Assembly (NCBI GenBank): GCA_019115785.1
Contig: DXCX01000049.1
Span: 1 to 34,124 of the forward strand
DNA length: 34,124 nt
Direction: 5' to 3'
DNA from: Candidatus Intestinimonas merdavium
GTDB taxonomy: Bacteria > Bacillota > Clostridia > Oscillospirales > Oscillospiraceae
Part shown: positions 16,648-24,551 of the stretch, piece after piece
How positions within the stretch are numbered: position 1 is the stretch's first letter
Layout of the letters: every line of letters begins with the position of its first letter
Position numbers and translations under genes: made by a program
The notes under the pieces: model-generated
Told to the model about the DNA's origin: nothing
The model's database searches: none
The model's input: the letters and a program-made list of their open reading frames with translations, nothing else

Positions 16648-17589
16648 ATGAAATATGCCGCGAAAAAATTCCTCACTCTCATTATTACATTGTTCATTGT
16701 TTCGCTCCTCGCCTTCCTGGCCTTTCAGATCATTCCCGGCGACCCCACCACCAAGCTCCTGAGCACCGAGGCCACCGAGGAGGCCAGGGCGGAGCTCCGG
16801 GCCCAGCTGGGGCTGGACCGGCCCATTCCCGTGCGCTACTGGGAATGGCTCACCAACTTTCTTCGGGGTGACATGGGGGAGAGCTACAGCTACCACATGC
16901 CGGTGTCCGACATGCTGGGCGAGAAGCTGGTCATCACCTTCCTCCTCACCATCCTCTCCTTTGCCTTTACCATCGTGCTTTCCATCCCCCTGGGCATTCT
17001 GGCCGGAAGTGTCCGCAGCGGCTGGCTGGACGGGCTCATTACCGCCCTGGACCAGGTGGTCATGAGCATACCCGCCTTCTTCATCGGCATCCTCTCCTGT
17101 TTCTTCTTCGGCATCATGCTCCATATTTTCGTGCCGGGGGATTTCGTCTCCTACACCCAGGACTGGGGGGCCTTTCTCAGCTATCTCATCCTGCCCGCTC
17201 TGTCCATTGCCATCCCCCGCATCGCCATGACGGTGAAAATGCTCCGCGGCGCCATCCTCCAGGAGATGGGCAAGGACTATGTCCGCACCGCCCGCAGCCG
17301 GGGCGGCGACCGGGGGGGCATCCTCCGCCGCCATGTGCTGAAAAACGCCCTGATCCCGGTCATCACCTTTCTGGCGGTCTCCGCCGCTGAGATCATGACC
17401 GGCACCATCATCATCGAGCAGGTCTTCACCATTCCCGGGGTGGGCCGGCTCCTGCTCTCCAGCATCTCCAACCGGGACTTTCCCGTGGTCCAGGCCATCG
17501 TGGTCATCATGGCCGCCTGGATCGTCATTGTAAACTTTGTAGCCGACCTCCTCTACCAGCTGGTAGATCCCCGGCTCAGACTACGCTGA
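16648..17589 (+). CDS. Peptide-type ABC transporter permease (DppB/OppB family)
   Basis: Inner-membrane permease, 313 residues, about six transmembrane helices. Family traits: the N-terminal helix followed by FQIIPGDPTT, LGLDRPIPVRYWEWLTNFLRGD, and the cytoplasmic EAA-like coupling loop DYVRTARSRGGDRGGILRRH followed by LKNALIPV, which contacts the ATPases. The ATG follows AAAGGAGG. It is 39 nt after the binding-protein gene and 15 nt before the second permease, clearly in the same operon. Confidence 0.93.
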   Translation: MKYAAKKFLTLIITLFIVSLLAFLAFQIIPGDPTTKLLSTEATEEARAELRAQLGLDRPIPVRYWEWLTNFLRGDMGESYSYHMPVSDMLGEKLVITFLLTILSFAFTIVLSIPLGILAGSVRSGWLDGLITALDQVVMSIPAFFIGILSCFFFGIMLHIFVPGDFVSYTQDWGAFLSYLILPALSIAIPRIAMTVKMLRGAILQEMGKDYVRTARSRGGDRGGILRRHVLKNALIPVITFLAVSAAEIMTGTIIIEQVFTIPGVGRLLLSSISNRDFPVVQAIVVIMAAWIVIVNFVADLLYQLVDPRLRLR

Positions 17590-17604
17590 GGAGGTCTTCT
17601 GACG

Positions 17605-18420
17605 ATGAAAACAAAAGGGAACCCCTTACTCTATATCGGCGGCTTCCTCAGCGGAGTGATGACCGCCCTTATCCTCGTGGGCTACGTATGGACCCCCTAC
17701 GGGCCTACCGCAATGGACGCCTCGGCCAAGAACCAGGCCCCATCCCTCCTTCACCTGCTGGGCACCGACAACTTTGGCCGGGACATCTTCAGCCGGGTCC
17801 TCAGCGGCGCCGGGACCTCCTTCCTCATCGCCGTGTGCGTGGTGGTCATCGGATGTGCCTTCGGTATCCTCATCGGCAGCCTGTGCGGCTACTACGGCGG
17901 GCCTGCCGATGTGATCCTCACCCGGGTGTGCGACTCCATCACCGCCTTCCCCAGCATCCTGCTGGCCCTGGTGGTGGTGAGCATCATCGGCCAGGGGACC
18001 TACAATGTGATCTTTGCCCTGGGCATTCTCTTCATCCCCAGCTTCGCCCGCATCGTCCGGGGGGAGTTCACCCGGTGCCGGGACCTCAACTATATCCGCT
18101 CCGCCCAGCTCATGGGGGTGGGCAATGTGCGCATCCTGTTCTGCCATATCCTGCCCAACACCATTCCCGTGCTGCTGAGCGCCATCACCATCGGCTTCAA
18201 CAACGCCATCCTCAGCGAGGCCAGCATGAGCTTTCTGGGCATCGGCATCCAGCCACCCTACGCCAGCCTGGGCTCCATGCTCAGCGACAGCCAGACCTAT
18301 CTGAACAGCGCTCCCTGGTATGCCCTCAGCGTGGGCGGTACCATCGCGCTGCTCATCCTGGGTTTCAGCCTCCTCAGTGAGGGGCTCCAGCGGCGGGCCC
18401 GGCAGGGCCGGGAGGTGTGA
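17605..18420 (+). CDS. Peptide-type ABC transporter permease (DppC/OppC family)
   Basis: Second permease of the importer, 271 residues. It shows the N-terminal helix, the DppC signature LLGTDNFGRDIFSRVLSGAG, and the coupling loop LNYIRSAQLMGVGNVRILFC followed by ILPNTIPVLL and SFLGIGIQPPYASLGSML. RBS GAGGAGG. The stop overlaps the region of the next gene's ribosome site (GGGAGGTG), consistent with coupled translation of the ATPase gene. Confidence 0.93.
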   Translation: MKTKGNPLLYIGGFLSGVMTALILVGYVWTPYGPTAMDASAKNQAPSLLHLLGTDNFGRDIFSRVLSGAGTSFLIAVCVVVIGCAFGILIGSLCGYYGGPADVILTRVCDSITAFPSILLALVVVSIIGQGTYNVIFALGILFIPSFARIVRGEFTRCRDLNYIRSAQLMGVGNVRILFCHILPNTIPVLLSAITIGFNNAILSEASMSFLGIGIQPPYASLGSMLSDSQTYLNSAPWYALSVGGTIALLILGFSLLSEGLQRRARQGREV

Positions 18421-18422
18421 CT

Positions 18423-19223
18423 GTGGGAAAACTTTTGTGCGTCAACGATCTGCGTGTCCGTTTTCTCCGTGCCCGGGAGGGACGCCCCGCCGTGGACGGT
18501 GTCTCCTTCTCCCTGGATGAGGGGGAGATCCTGGGCCTGGTGGGGGAGTCTGGCAGCGGCAAGACCGTCACCGCTATGAGCATCAGCGGCCTGCTTCCCC
18601 GGCGGCTGGTGGAGGTGGAGGGGAGCATCGTCCTGGCCGGAAAGGAGCTCCTCCAGTGCGGGGAGGCAGAGCTCCGGCAGATCCAGGGGGACGACCTTTC
18701 GGTGGTCTTCCAGGAGCCCATGACCAGTCTGGACCCCCTTATGCGCATCGGTCCCCAGGTGGAGGAGAGCCTTCTCCTTCACACAAAACTGGGGCCCCAG
18801 GCGCGCCGGGAGCGGGCCCTGGAGGCCATGGCCCAGGCCGAGCTCCCCGATCCGGCGGAGCTCTATGAGAAGTATCCCCACGAGCTCTCCGGCGGCATGC
18901 TCCAGCGGGTGATGATCGCCGCCGCCATCATTTCCCGTCCCAAGCTGCTGCTGGCCGACGAGCCCACCACCGCCCTGGATGTCACCATCCAGGCCCAGAT
19001 CCTCGCCCTGCTGCGCAAGCTCAACCGGGAGCAGGGCATGGCCATTCTCTTCATCAGCCACGACCTCCACGTGGTGCGAAAGCTGTGCGGGCGGGTCATC
19101 GTCATGCAGGGGGGGCACCTGGTGGAGGAGGGGTGCGTGGAGGACATCTTCCACGCCCCCAAGATGGAGTATACCAAAAGGCTCATTGCCGCCATCCCCA
19201 CCCGGGACCGGAAGCTGACCTGA
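18423..19223 (+). CDS. ABC transporter ATP-binding protein (DppD/NikD type)
   Basis: ATPase of the importer, 267 residues: Walker [10 protein letters not shown]-loop [13 protein letters not shown], signature LSGGMLQRV, Walker [15 protein letters not shown] and the switch histidine in [12 protein letters not shown]. The C-terminal extension with the Cys-rich oligopeptide/dipeptide motif found in longer OppD/DppD proteins is absent; it stops soon after the [11 protein letters not shown] segment, as NikD-like proteins do. I chose GTG 18423 because GGAGG is 7 nt upstream; the GTG at 18417 overlaps the previous stop (GTGA) and nearly touches the ribosome site. Confidence 0.9.
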   Translation: MGKLLCVNDLRVRFLRAREGRPAVDGVSFSLDEGEILGLVGESGSGKTVTAMSISGLLPRRLVEVEGSIVLAGKELLQCGEAELRQIQGDDLSVVFQEPMTSLDPLMRIGPQVEESLLLHTKLGPQARRERALEAMAQAELPDPAELYEKYPHELSGGMLQRVMIAAAIISRPKLLLADEPTTALDVTIQAQILALLRKLNREQGMAILFISHDLHVVRKLCGRVIVMQGGHLVEEGCVEDIFHAPKMEYTKRLIAAIPTRDRKLT

Positions 19224-19242
19224 GAGAAAGGAGGCGCGCGGC

Positions 19243-19983
19243 ATGGAAGAAGGACCGGTGCTGGAGGTCCGGCACCTCAACAGCTACTACAGCCTGGGCC
19301 GCTCCCTCTTTGGCGGGAAGGGTCCCCGGAAGCAGGTGCTCCACGATGTGAGCTTCCATATCGACCAGGGGGAGATCCTGGGCCTGGTGGGGGAGTCGGG
19401 CTGTGGTAAGACCACCCTCTCCCGGACCATCCTGGGCATGCTCAAGGACTACGACGGGGAGATCATCCACCGCTCCAAGCGGCCCCAGATGGTCTTCCAG
19501 GACCCCTTCAGCAGTCTCAACCCGGCCCACACCGTGGGCTGGATCTTGGAAGAGCCCCTCCGGGCCGCCGGCGGCATGACCTCCGGACAGCGCCGGGAGG
19601 CGGTGGAGGAGATGCTGGTGAAGATCGGGCTGGGGCCGGAATTTGCCCGGCGTCGGCCCTGGGAGCTCTCCGGAGGCCAGCGCCAGCGCATCTCCATCGC
19701 CGGCGCCGTCATTACCCACCCCAAGCTCATCCTGGCCGATGAGCCGGTGAGCGCCCTGGACGTCACCATCCAGGCCCAGATCCTCCAGCTGCTGGTGGAC
19801 CTGAAGAAAGAGTATGATCTGAGCTATCTCTTCATCAGCCATGACCTCAATGTGATCTACCAGATCTGCAGCCGGGTCATTGTGATGAAGAAGGGGCGCA
19901 TTGTGGAGGAGAACACGGTGGACGAGCTCTTTGCCCGCCCCCAGCACCCCTACACCCGCCAGCTGCTGGAGGCGGCGGAATAG
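19243..19983 (+). CDS. ABC transporter ATP-binding protein (DppF/NikE type)
   Basis: Second ATPase of the importer, 246 residues: Walker [11 protein letters not shown]-loop [12 protein letters not shown], signature LSGGQRQRI, Walker [15 protein letters not shown] and switch [10 protein letters not shown]. It ends at [15 protein letters not shown], exactly where longer OppF/DppF proteins continue into the C-terminal oligopeptide-transporter extension. Short NikE-like forms exist, so this can be natural, but a relic of such an extension lies antisense 60 nt downstream. AAAGGAGG precedes the ATG. Last gene of the operon, followed by a strong terminator. Confidence 0.92.
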   Translation: MEEGPVLEVRHLNSYYSLGRSLFGGKGPRKQVLHDVSFHIDQGEILGLVGESGCGKTTLSRTILGMLKDYDGEIIHRSKRPQMVFQDPFSSLNPAHTVGWILEEPLRAAGGMTSGQRREAVEEMLVKIGLGPEFARRRPWELSGGQRQRISIAGAVITHPKLILADEPVSALDVTIQAQILQLLVDLKKEYDLSYLFISHDLNVIYQICSRVIVMKKGRIVEENTVDELFARPQHPYTRQLLEAAE

Positions 19984-19994
19984 ATGGAAAAAGG

Positions 19995-20037
19995 AAGCCG
20001 CGGGGCCGAATGTTCACTTCGGCTCCGCGGCTTTTAC
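19995..20037. terminator. Terminator of the ABC operon
   Basis: A 16-position stem with one G-T pair (AAGCCGCGGGGCCGAA 19995-20010 with 20018-20033), followed by tt; on the minus strand it is followed by CCTTTTTCC, so it can also end transcripts from the hydrolase gene. Confidence 0.8.
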
Positions 20038-20042
20038 ACATT

Positions 20043-20114
20043 TTACTGGTCCAGCAGGTGACAGGAGACAAAGTGACCGGGCGCCACCTCCCGGGTGTCG
20101 GGCAAGCCCCTTGT
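20043..20114 (-). pseudogene. Relic of an oligopeptide-ABC ATPase C-terminus
   Basis: Directly after, and in frame with, the stop codon of the serine hydrolase, the minus strand reads TRGLPDTREVAPGHFVSCHL followed by LDQ and a TAA. The pattern REVAPGHFVSCHL with its Cys-His is the characteristic end of OppD/OppF/DppF-type ATPases (usual form EVAPGHFVACHL). Nothing else of such a gene is left on this strand, and there is no start. I read it as the tail of a lost ATPase gene; the two ATPases of the plus-strand operon both lack this extension. Confidence 0.6.
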
Positions 20115-21215
20115 TCATACCACAGGCGGCGGGGTGCGGCCCAGCAGGGCATAGTGAACGGCCCGGCGAAACTCGTTGGAGTTTCCAGGTGGGTCCCCGT
20201 GGAGTCGGTAGAACTTGTTGGTGAGGATCACGGCGCCAATGCCATGCGCCCGGCTCACCCACAGGCTGGTGCCTGTGAAGCCGGTGTGGCCGCAGCCATC
20301 GGGGAAGGTCTCGCTCCGGTCAAAGCCCAGGCCCCTGCCGCAGATGTCCGTCTCCATGGCCCGACGGAACATGGGCCGGTCAGTGGTGAGGAAGAACTGG
20401 CACAGCTGGGTCAGGGCGCCGGCGGTGGCGAAAATTCCGGCGTGGCCGCTGACCCCATTCCAATAATAGTAGGCGTTGCCGTCGTTGCAGGTGCCCCGGA
20501 CAGCCACCCTGTCGGGGCGCCAGCCATGGAAGGAGAGGCCCCGCTCGGCGCACATGCGCTGCTCGATCTGATTGCCATAGCAGGAGGGGGCGCACAAGGC
20601 CGGGTCTACCGGGCCGTAGGCCATCTCCGTAATACCGAGGGGAGCTTTGATGTACTTCTCCAGCCCCTCCCGGAGGGTGAGGCCGGTGACCTGGGTGAAG
20701 ATGAGGCCCATGAGCATGAAGTTTAGATCGCTGTACGCCATGCCCGTCTCCACCGGGGTGGTGGAGAGCACGTGCTCCAGCACAGTGTAGAAGTCCCGGC
20801 CGTCGGCGTAAAAGGGGTACCAGGGGACGATGCCGGAGGTGTGGGTCATGAGCTGTTCCACCGTTACCGACGCCAGCCGCTGCCGGGTGACCGGGCCGGG
20901 GCCGTCCACTGGGAGATGGGTGAGGACCGGGTCCTCCGGGGCGAGACGCCCCTCCTCCATGGCGGAGAGGACCATGGCAGTGCAGATGATCTTGCTCACC
21001 GAGGCCAGATCAAACCAGGTCTCTGGTTCCGCCTCACCCACTGCCTGGCCGTATAGGGTGTCCGTACCATTAAAGACCTGGCAGACTGCGGAAGGGTAGT
21101 AGCCCTTGGCCCGATAGTCCTTCAGGATATGGTCAATGATAGTGTAATCCGTGGTGCTCTCCTCCTTGCCTTGGGTGCGGGATACAAAAAAGGGCCCTAT
21201 ATTCCAGACAACCAC
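20115..21215 (-). CDS. Beta-lactamase-family serine hydrolase, AmiE/YbbE-like
   Basis: Serine hydrolase of the beta-lactamase/penicillin-binding fold, up to 366 residues. Catalytic motifs: SVSK (SxxK, about 72-75) in FDLASVSK, the YSDLN (YxN-like) motif, and HTGFTG (KTG equivalent). The segments MTHTSG and VSGHAGIFAT resemble YbbE-type proteins; in Bacillus subtilis YbbE (AmiE) is an N-acetylmuramyl-L-alanine amidase in the murQ-murR cluster. No signal peptide is visible, so a cytoplasmic muropeptide amidase is plausible. Start: the only standard in-frame start is GTG 21215, which lacks a ribosome site. A perfect AAGGAGG (21161-21167) lies 8 nt before an in-frame ACG at 21150-21152, just where homologous sequence begins. 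Either ACG is used or the start has mutated. It follows the MurR gene on the same strand. Confidence 0.82.
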   Translation of the reverse strand: MVVWNIGPFFVSRTQGKEESTTDYTIIDHILKDYRAKGYYPSAVCQVFNGTDTLYGQAVGEAEPETWFDLASVSKIICTAMVLSAMEEGRLAPEDPVLTHLPVDGPGPVTRQRLASVTVEQLMTHTSGIVPWYPFYADGRDFYTVLEHVLSTTPVETGMAYSDLNFMLMGLIFTQVTGLTLREGLEKYIKAPLGITEMAYGPVDPALCAPSCYGNQIEQRMCAERGLSFHGWRPDRVAVRGTCNDGNAYYYWNGVSGHAGIFATAGALTQLCQFFLTTDRPMFRRAMETDICGRGLGFDRSETFPDGCGHTGFTGTSLWVSRAHGIGAVILTNKFYRLHGDPPGNSNEFRRAVHYALLGRTPPPVV

Positions 21216-21280
21216 CTATGGTGCAGGAATACACGACCTTGTGCGGAGAGGCCGCCCCCTCCCTGTGTATCATTGTGTTT

Positions 21281-21320
21281 CTTGAAGACCATGGTAGCAT
21301 ATTTGGAATATGATTTCAAG
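21281..21320. promoter_or_regulatory. Hydrolase promoter with embedded dyads, candidate MurR operator
   Basis: Minus-strand TTGAAA (21314-21319), 17-bp spacer, TACCAT (21291-21296). Within the spacer lies the dyad CATATT-TGG-AATATG (21298-21312), flanked by an outer dyad CTTGAA (21281-21286) with TTCAAG (21315-21320). The nested symmetry over a promoter next to the MurR/RpiR gene suggests its operator; inference. Confidence 0.5.
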
Positions 21321-21342
21321 AACAAGAGAAAAAACCAAAATG

Positions 21343-22188
21343 TTATTCCCGCTGAAAAGTACGGATCAGCTCCCTGGTTTGGCGGAGACTCTCCTGGGTC
21401 TGCTCCGGGTTGTGCTTGGCGATGCCCAGGAACAAAAGGTCCAGGATCAGCAGGCCGGAGGTCCGGGAGGTCATGGCCCCTACCCGGAGTTCCGGCTCCT
21501 CGCCGGGGATGTAGAGGGGATAGTCGGCCAGGCGGGAGAGGGTATTGCGGTTGGCCTGGGTGATGGCGATGATCTTGCTCCCGCGTTCCCTGGCCGCCTC
21601 GGCGGCCAGTACCGTATCCAGTGTCTCACCGGAATAGCTGATGGCGATGACGATGTCCTCAGGGCCCAGGAGAGCGGCGGTGGCCAGATTGGTGTGGACG
21701 TCGGCGTGGTAGAAGGCTGGGATGCCGATCCGGGAGGACTTGTAGAGAAAGTCCATGGCCAGCAGTCCCGAGGCGCCCACTCCGAAGAGGTGGATGCGCC
21801 GGCCGGCACAGATCTCCTCCACCGCCTGGGAGAGGACGGAGACGTTGACCATCTGGTAGGTGAGGGAGGTATTGCGCAGGTGGATCTGCTCGGCCTTGCG
21901 GACAATGGTCTCCATGTCGTCGTTGTCCCGGATAGCAGACCGAAAGACATCCGGCTCCTCCTGCCCAGACTCCTTGGCAAGCTCCAGCTTCAGGGCAGTA
22001 AAGCCCTTGAAGCCCAGCTTCTGTGATAGGCGCACCACTGCCGCAGGGGAGGTGTCGCACTGAGCCGAGAGCTCCTTGGCGCTCATGTGGATGGCCTCCC
22101 GACTATGGTCCAACAGGTAGGAGGCCAGCCGGCGATCTGTCTCTGTCAGCTGATCCAGACAGGCTCTGATGAAAACTGTACAAGTCAT
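21343..22188 (-). CDS. MurR/RpiR family regulator (HTH + SIS)
   Basis: A 282-residue transcription factor with an N-terminal RpiR helix-turn-helix (MSAKELSAQCDTSPAAVVRL, then SQKLGFKGF) and a C-terminal SIS sugar-phosphate-binding domain (IHLFGVGASGLLAMDF, VIAISYSGETLDTV, ITQANRNTLSRLADYPLYI). MurR of E. coli represses murQP and is relieved by MurNAc-6-phosphate, the MurQ substrate; the divergent murQ here makes that role very likely. I start at ATG 22188 with GGGGGGGAG 8 nt upstream; an upstream extension of 13 codons crosses the promoter. Downstream on the same strand lies the AmiE-like hydrolase, which has its own promoter. Confidence 0.9.
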   Translation of the reverse strand: MTCTVFIRACLDQLTETDRRLASYLLDHSREAIHMSAKELSAQCDTSPAAVVRLSQKLGFKGFTALKLELAKESGQEEPDVFRSAIRDNDDMETIVRKAEQIHLRNTSLTYQMVNVSVLSQAVEEICAGRRIHLFGVGASGLLAMDFLYKSSRIGIPAFYHADVHTNLATAALLGPEDIVIAISYSGETLDTVLAAEAARERGSKIIAITQANRNTLSRLADYPLYIPGEEPELRVGAMTSRTSGLLILDLLFLGIAKHNPEQTQESLRQTRELIRTFQRE

Positions 22189-22217
22189 GATGGAACTCCC
22201 CCCCTTACTTTTTATCC

Positions 22218-22246
22218 AGTATAACAAAATGCACCAGACAAGTCCA
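22218..22246 (-). promoter_or_regulatory. Putative promoter of the MurR gene
   Basis: Minus strand TGGACT (22241-22246), 17-bp spacer, TATACT (22218-22223). The -10 is good, the -35 moderate; it overlaps the candidate operator at 22245-22263. Confidence 0.45.
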
Positions 22247-22263
22247 TAAGTTTTAAAATTATG
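22245..22263. promoter_or_regulatory. Near-perfect 19-bp palindrome, candidate MurR operator
   Basis: CATAAGTTTTAAAATTATG has eight of nine pairs symmetric. It sits between the divergent promoters of murR and murQ, overlapping the murR -35 box. Like the dyad upstream of the hydrolase it begins CATA and ends TATG. Confidence 0.5.
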
Positions 22264-22294
22264 TTTTATCTTTCGGAAACTAATTGAAATCTTG

Positions 22295-22322
22295 TTGACA
22301 ACATGGGGGGAGATGGGATAGT
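22295..22322 (+). promoter_or_regulatory. Promoter of murQ-anmK
   Basis: TTGACA (22295-22300), 16-bp spacer, GATAGT (22317-22322); predicted start near 22329, 24 nt before the ATG. Confidence 0.55.
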
Positions 22323-22352
22323 CTGAAAAAGAACACAGTTGGAGGTGGTCCC

Positions 22353-23267
22353 ATGGATAACTATCTGGCCAGTCTGGCCACCGAGGGGGTCAACCCGGAG
22401 ACCCGGAGCATTGATACCTGCACCACAGAGGAGATGGTGGAGCTCATCAACCGCCAGGATGCCCTGGTGGCTGGCGCGGTGGGGGCGGAGCGGCACCACA
22501 TTGCCCAGGCGGTAGACCTCATATATGAGTGCTTCCGGCGGGGAGGGCGTCTCATCTATCTGGGGGCCGGGACCTCGGGAAGGCTGGGGGTGCTGGACGC
22601 CTCTGAATGCGTGCCCACCTTCGGGGTGGACCCGGACATGGTCCAGGGATACATCGCCGGCGGAGACATCGCCCTGCGCCATCCGGTGGAGGGCTGTGAG
22701 GACAGTGAGGCCGATGGCATTGCCCTGGTGGAGAGCCTGGAGGTGGGGCCTGATGATGCGGTGGTGGGGATCACCGCCAGCGGAAGCGCGGCCTATGTGC
22801 TCGCCGCTCTCCGCCGGGCCAGGGAGCGGGGGAGCGTCACCATCGGGGTGTGCACCAATGCCGCCTCCAAGCTGGAGGGGCTGTGCGATGTGACCATTGC
22901 CCCCCTGGTGGGCCCGGAGGTCATCTCGGGCTCCACCCGCATGAAGTCGGGGACGGCCCAGAAGATGGTCCTAAACATGCTGACCACCTGTGCCATGATC
23001 AAGCTGGGCAAGGTGTACGGCAACCTGATGGTAGACCTGAAGGCCAGCAACAAAAAGCTCCGTGACCGGGCACTGCGGCTCATCATCCACGCCACCGGCC
23101 TGGCCCCGGAGGTGGCGGAGCATTACCTGGAGGGGGCGCAGGGCCACGTGAAGCTGGCCATCCTCATGGCCAAAAGCGGGCTGGACCAGGCGGCGGCCCA
23201 GGCTTTGCTGGACCGCTGCGGCGGCCGGCTGGCCCAAGCCATAGACCAGGGGAAAAAGGAGGAATAG
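22353..23267 (+). CDS. murQ: N-acetylmuramic acid 6-phosphate etherase
   Basis: MurQ cleaves the D-lactyl ether of MurNAc-6-phosphate to give GlcNAc-6-phosphate and D-lactate in the cytoplasm, the step that returns wall sugar to amino-sugar metabolism. The SIS-fold signature is complete: YLGAGTSGRLGVLDASECVP, VVGITASGSAAYVLAAL, and the C-terminal GPEVISGSTRMKSGTAQKMV followed by LNMLTT. The 304-residue length is normal. GGAGGTGG precedes the ATG. The gene is divergent from the MurR regulator and 5 nt ahead of anmK, whose product supplies its substrate. Confidence 0.96.
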   Translation: MDNYLASLATEGVNPETRSIDTCTTEEMVELINRQDALVAGAVGAERHHIAQAVDLIYECFRRGGRLIYLGAGTSGRLGVLDASECVPTFGVDPDMVQGYIAGGDIALRHPVEGCEDSEADGIALVESLEVGPDDAVVGITASGSAAYVLAALRRARERGSVTIGVCTNAASKLEGLCDVTIAPLVGPEVISGSTRMKSGTAQKMVLNMLTTCAMIKLGKVYGNLMVDLKASNKKLRDRALRLIIHATGLAPEVAEHYLEGAQGHVKLAILMAKSGLDQAAAQALLDRCGGRLAQAIDQGKKEE

Positions 23268-23272
23268 CAGCT

Positions 23273-24472
23273 ATGTTGGAAGAGATTCGGAACAAGCCGC
23301 TCCGCCGGGTGGTGGGTCTCATGTCGGGCACCTCAGTAGACGGCATTGACGCCGCGCTGGTGGAGATCGGCGGCTCCGATCAGGCGCCGGAGGTGCGCCT
23401 GCTGGCCTTTGAGGACCGGCCCTGGCCGGAAGGGGTGCGGGAGCAGATCTTTCCGCTGTTCCGGCCAGAGACGGCCACGGTAGACAAGATCGGCTATATG
23501 AATTTTCTCATGGGGGAGATCTATGCCCAGGCGGTGGTCTCGGTGGTGGAAAAGGCTGGGCTCACCCTGGCGGATATAGACCTCATCGGCTCCCACGGCC
23601 AGACCATCTGGCACGCCCCGGAACCCTGCGACAAGGACGGCTTTCCGGTGGTCTTCACCGTGCAGATCGGGGAGGGCTCGGTGATCGCGGCCCGGACGGG
23701 GGTCCCCACCGTCTCCGACTTCCGGGTGGCTGACCTGGCTGTAGGGGGACAGGGCGCCCCTCTGGTGCCCTTTTCTGAATACCTGCTCTACCGCCGGAGC
23801 GGGAAAACCATCCTCCTTCAAAATATCGGCGGCATCGGCAATATGACGGTCCTCCCTGGAGACGAGGGGCCTGAGGCGGTATACGCCTTCGACACCGGCC
23901 CGGGCAATATGATCATTGACGCCGTGGTGAGTGCCCTCACCGGGGGAGAGAAGACCTATGACGCCGGAGGCGCCATGGCCGCCCAGGGAAAGGTGGACCA
24001 GAACCTGCTGGCCGTGCTCCAGCAGGACCCCTACTACACCATGCCCCTCCCCAAAACCACCGGCCGGGAGCGCTTTGGCCTTCAATACGTGGGGAAGATC
24101 CTGGATTATGGGCGGGAGCACAGCCAGTCCGACGCCGACCTGCTGGCCACCGTCACCGATCTCACCGCTTGGTCCATCACCGATGCCTACGGCCGCTATG
24201 TCCTGCCCCGGCGGCAGGCCACCGAACTGGTGGTGGGAGGAGGCGGCAGCTTTAACGCCACCCTGCTGGGCTTTTTGCGGGAACGCTTTGCGCCCTACGG
24301 CGTGAAGGTCCTCACCCAGGAGGATCTGGGCTGGAGCAGTGACGCCAAGGAGGCGGTGGCCTTCGCCATCATGGCCGACCGCTGTGTCCGGGAAAAGCCC
24401 AATGTGCTCCCCAGCGTCACCGGCGCCCGTCAGGCCGCCATCATGGGCAAGATCTCGCTGCCCCCCGTTTGA
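23273..24472 (+). CDS. anmK: Anhydro-N-acetylmuramic acid kinase
   Basis: AnmK hydrates the 1,6-anhydro ring of anhMurNAc and phosphorylates it with ATP, giving MurNAc-6-phosphate for MurQ. Family motifs are the N-terminal VVGLMSGTSVDGIDAAL, the GSHGQTIWH motif, the ATPase-fold FDTGPGNMIID, and VGGGGSFNATLLGFL. The 399-residue length is slightly above the usual 370-390. AAAGGAGG precedes the ATG and the gap to murQ is only 5 nt, so the two are co-transcribed. anmK is usual in Gram-negatives that recycle lytic-transglycosylase products; its presence here without a murP PTS gene implies a different MurNAc/anhMurNAc uptake route. Confidence 0.95.
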   Translation: MLEEIRNKPLRRVVGLMSGTSVDGIDAALVEIGGSDQAPEVRLLAFEDRPWPEGVREQIFPLFRPETATVDKIGYMNFLMGEIYAQAVVSVVEKAGLTLADIDLIGSHGQTIWHAPEPCDKDGFPVVFTVQIGEGSVIAARTGVPTVSDFRVADLAVGGQGAPLVPFSEYLLYRRSGKTILLQNIGGIGNMTVLPGDEGPEAVYAFDTGPGNMIIDAVVSALTGGEKTYDAGGAMAAQGKVDQNLLAVLQQDPYYTMPLPKTTGRERFGLQYVGKILDYGREHSQSDADLLATVTDLTAWSITDAYGRYVLPRRQATELVVGGGGSFNATLLGFLRERFAPYGVKVLTQEDLGWSSDAKEAVAFAIMADRCVREKPNVLPSVTGARQAAIMGKISLPPV

Positions 24473-24496
24473 TAAAGGTCATCTGGATAGGCCATA

Positions 24497-24551
24497 ACTG
24501 CCGCCCCTTCCCAGACCTACAAAGTCCGGGAAGGGGCGGCAGTTTGCTTTT
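24497..24551 (+). terminator. Terminator of murQ-anmK
   Basis: A perfect 16-bp stem (ACTGCCGCCCCTTCCC 24497-24512 with 24528-24543), loop of 15 nt, followed by ttgctttt. Being symmetric, it may also end the minus-strand small gene that stops at 24550. Confidence 0.9.

Noticed and set aside
15106-17334. A 742-codon open frame antisense to the ABC importer genes
   Set aside because: Product is low-complexity (G/H/V/E-rich), mirrors the codon bias of the sense genes, and the sense strand has clear motifs, promoter and ribosome sites. Similar antisense frames at 25-1062, 1854-3137, 5926-7242, 8693-10135, 10412-11791 and 12844-13893 are artefacts of GC-rich third positions.
19243-20110. dppF-type gene truncated by frameshift, with its C-terminus just downstream
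   Set aside because: The C-terminal motif is on the opposite strand, so it cannot be restored by a frameshift; treated as a separate relic.
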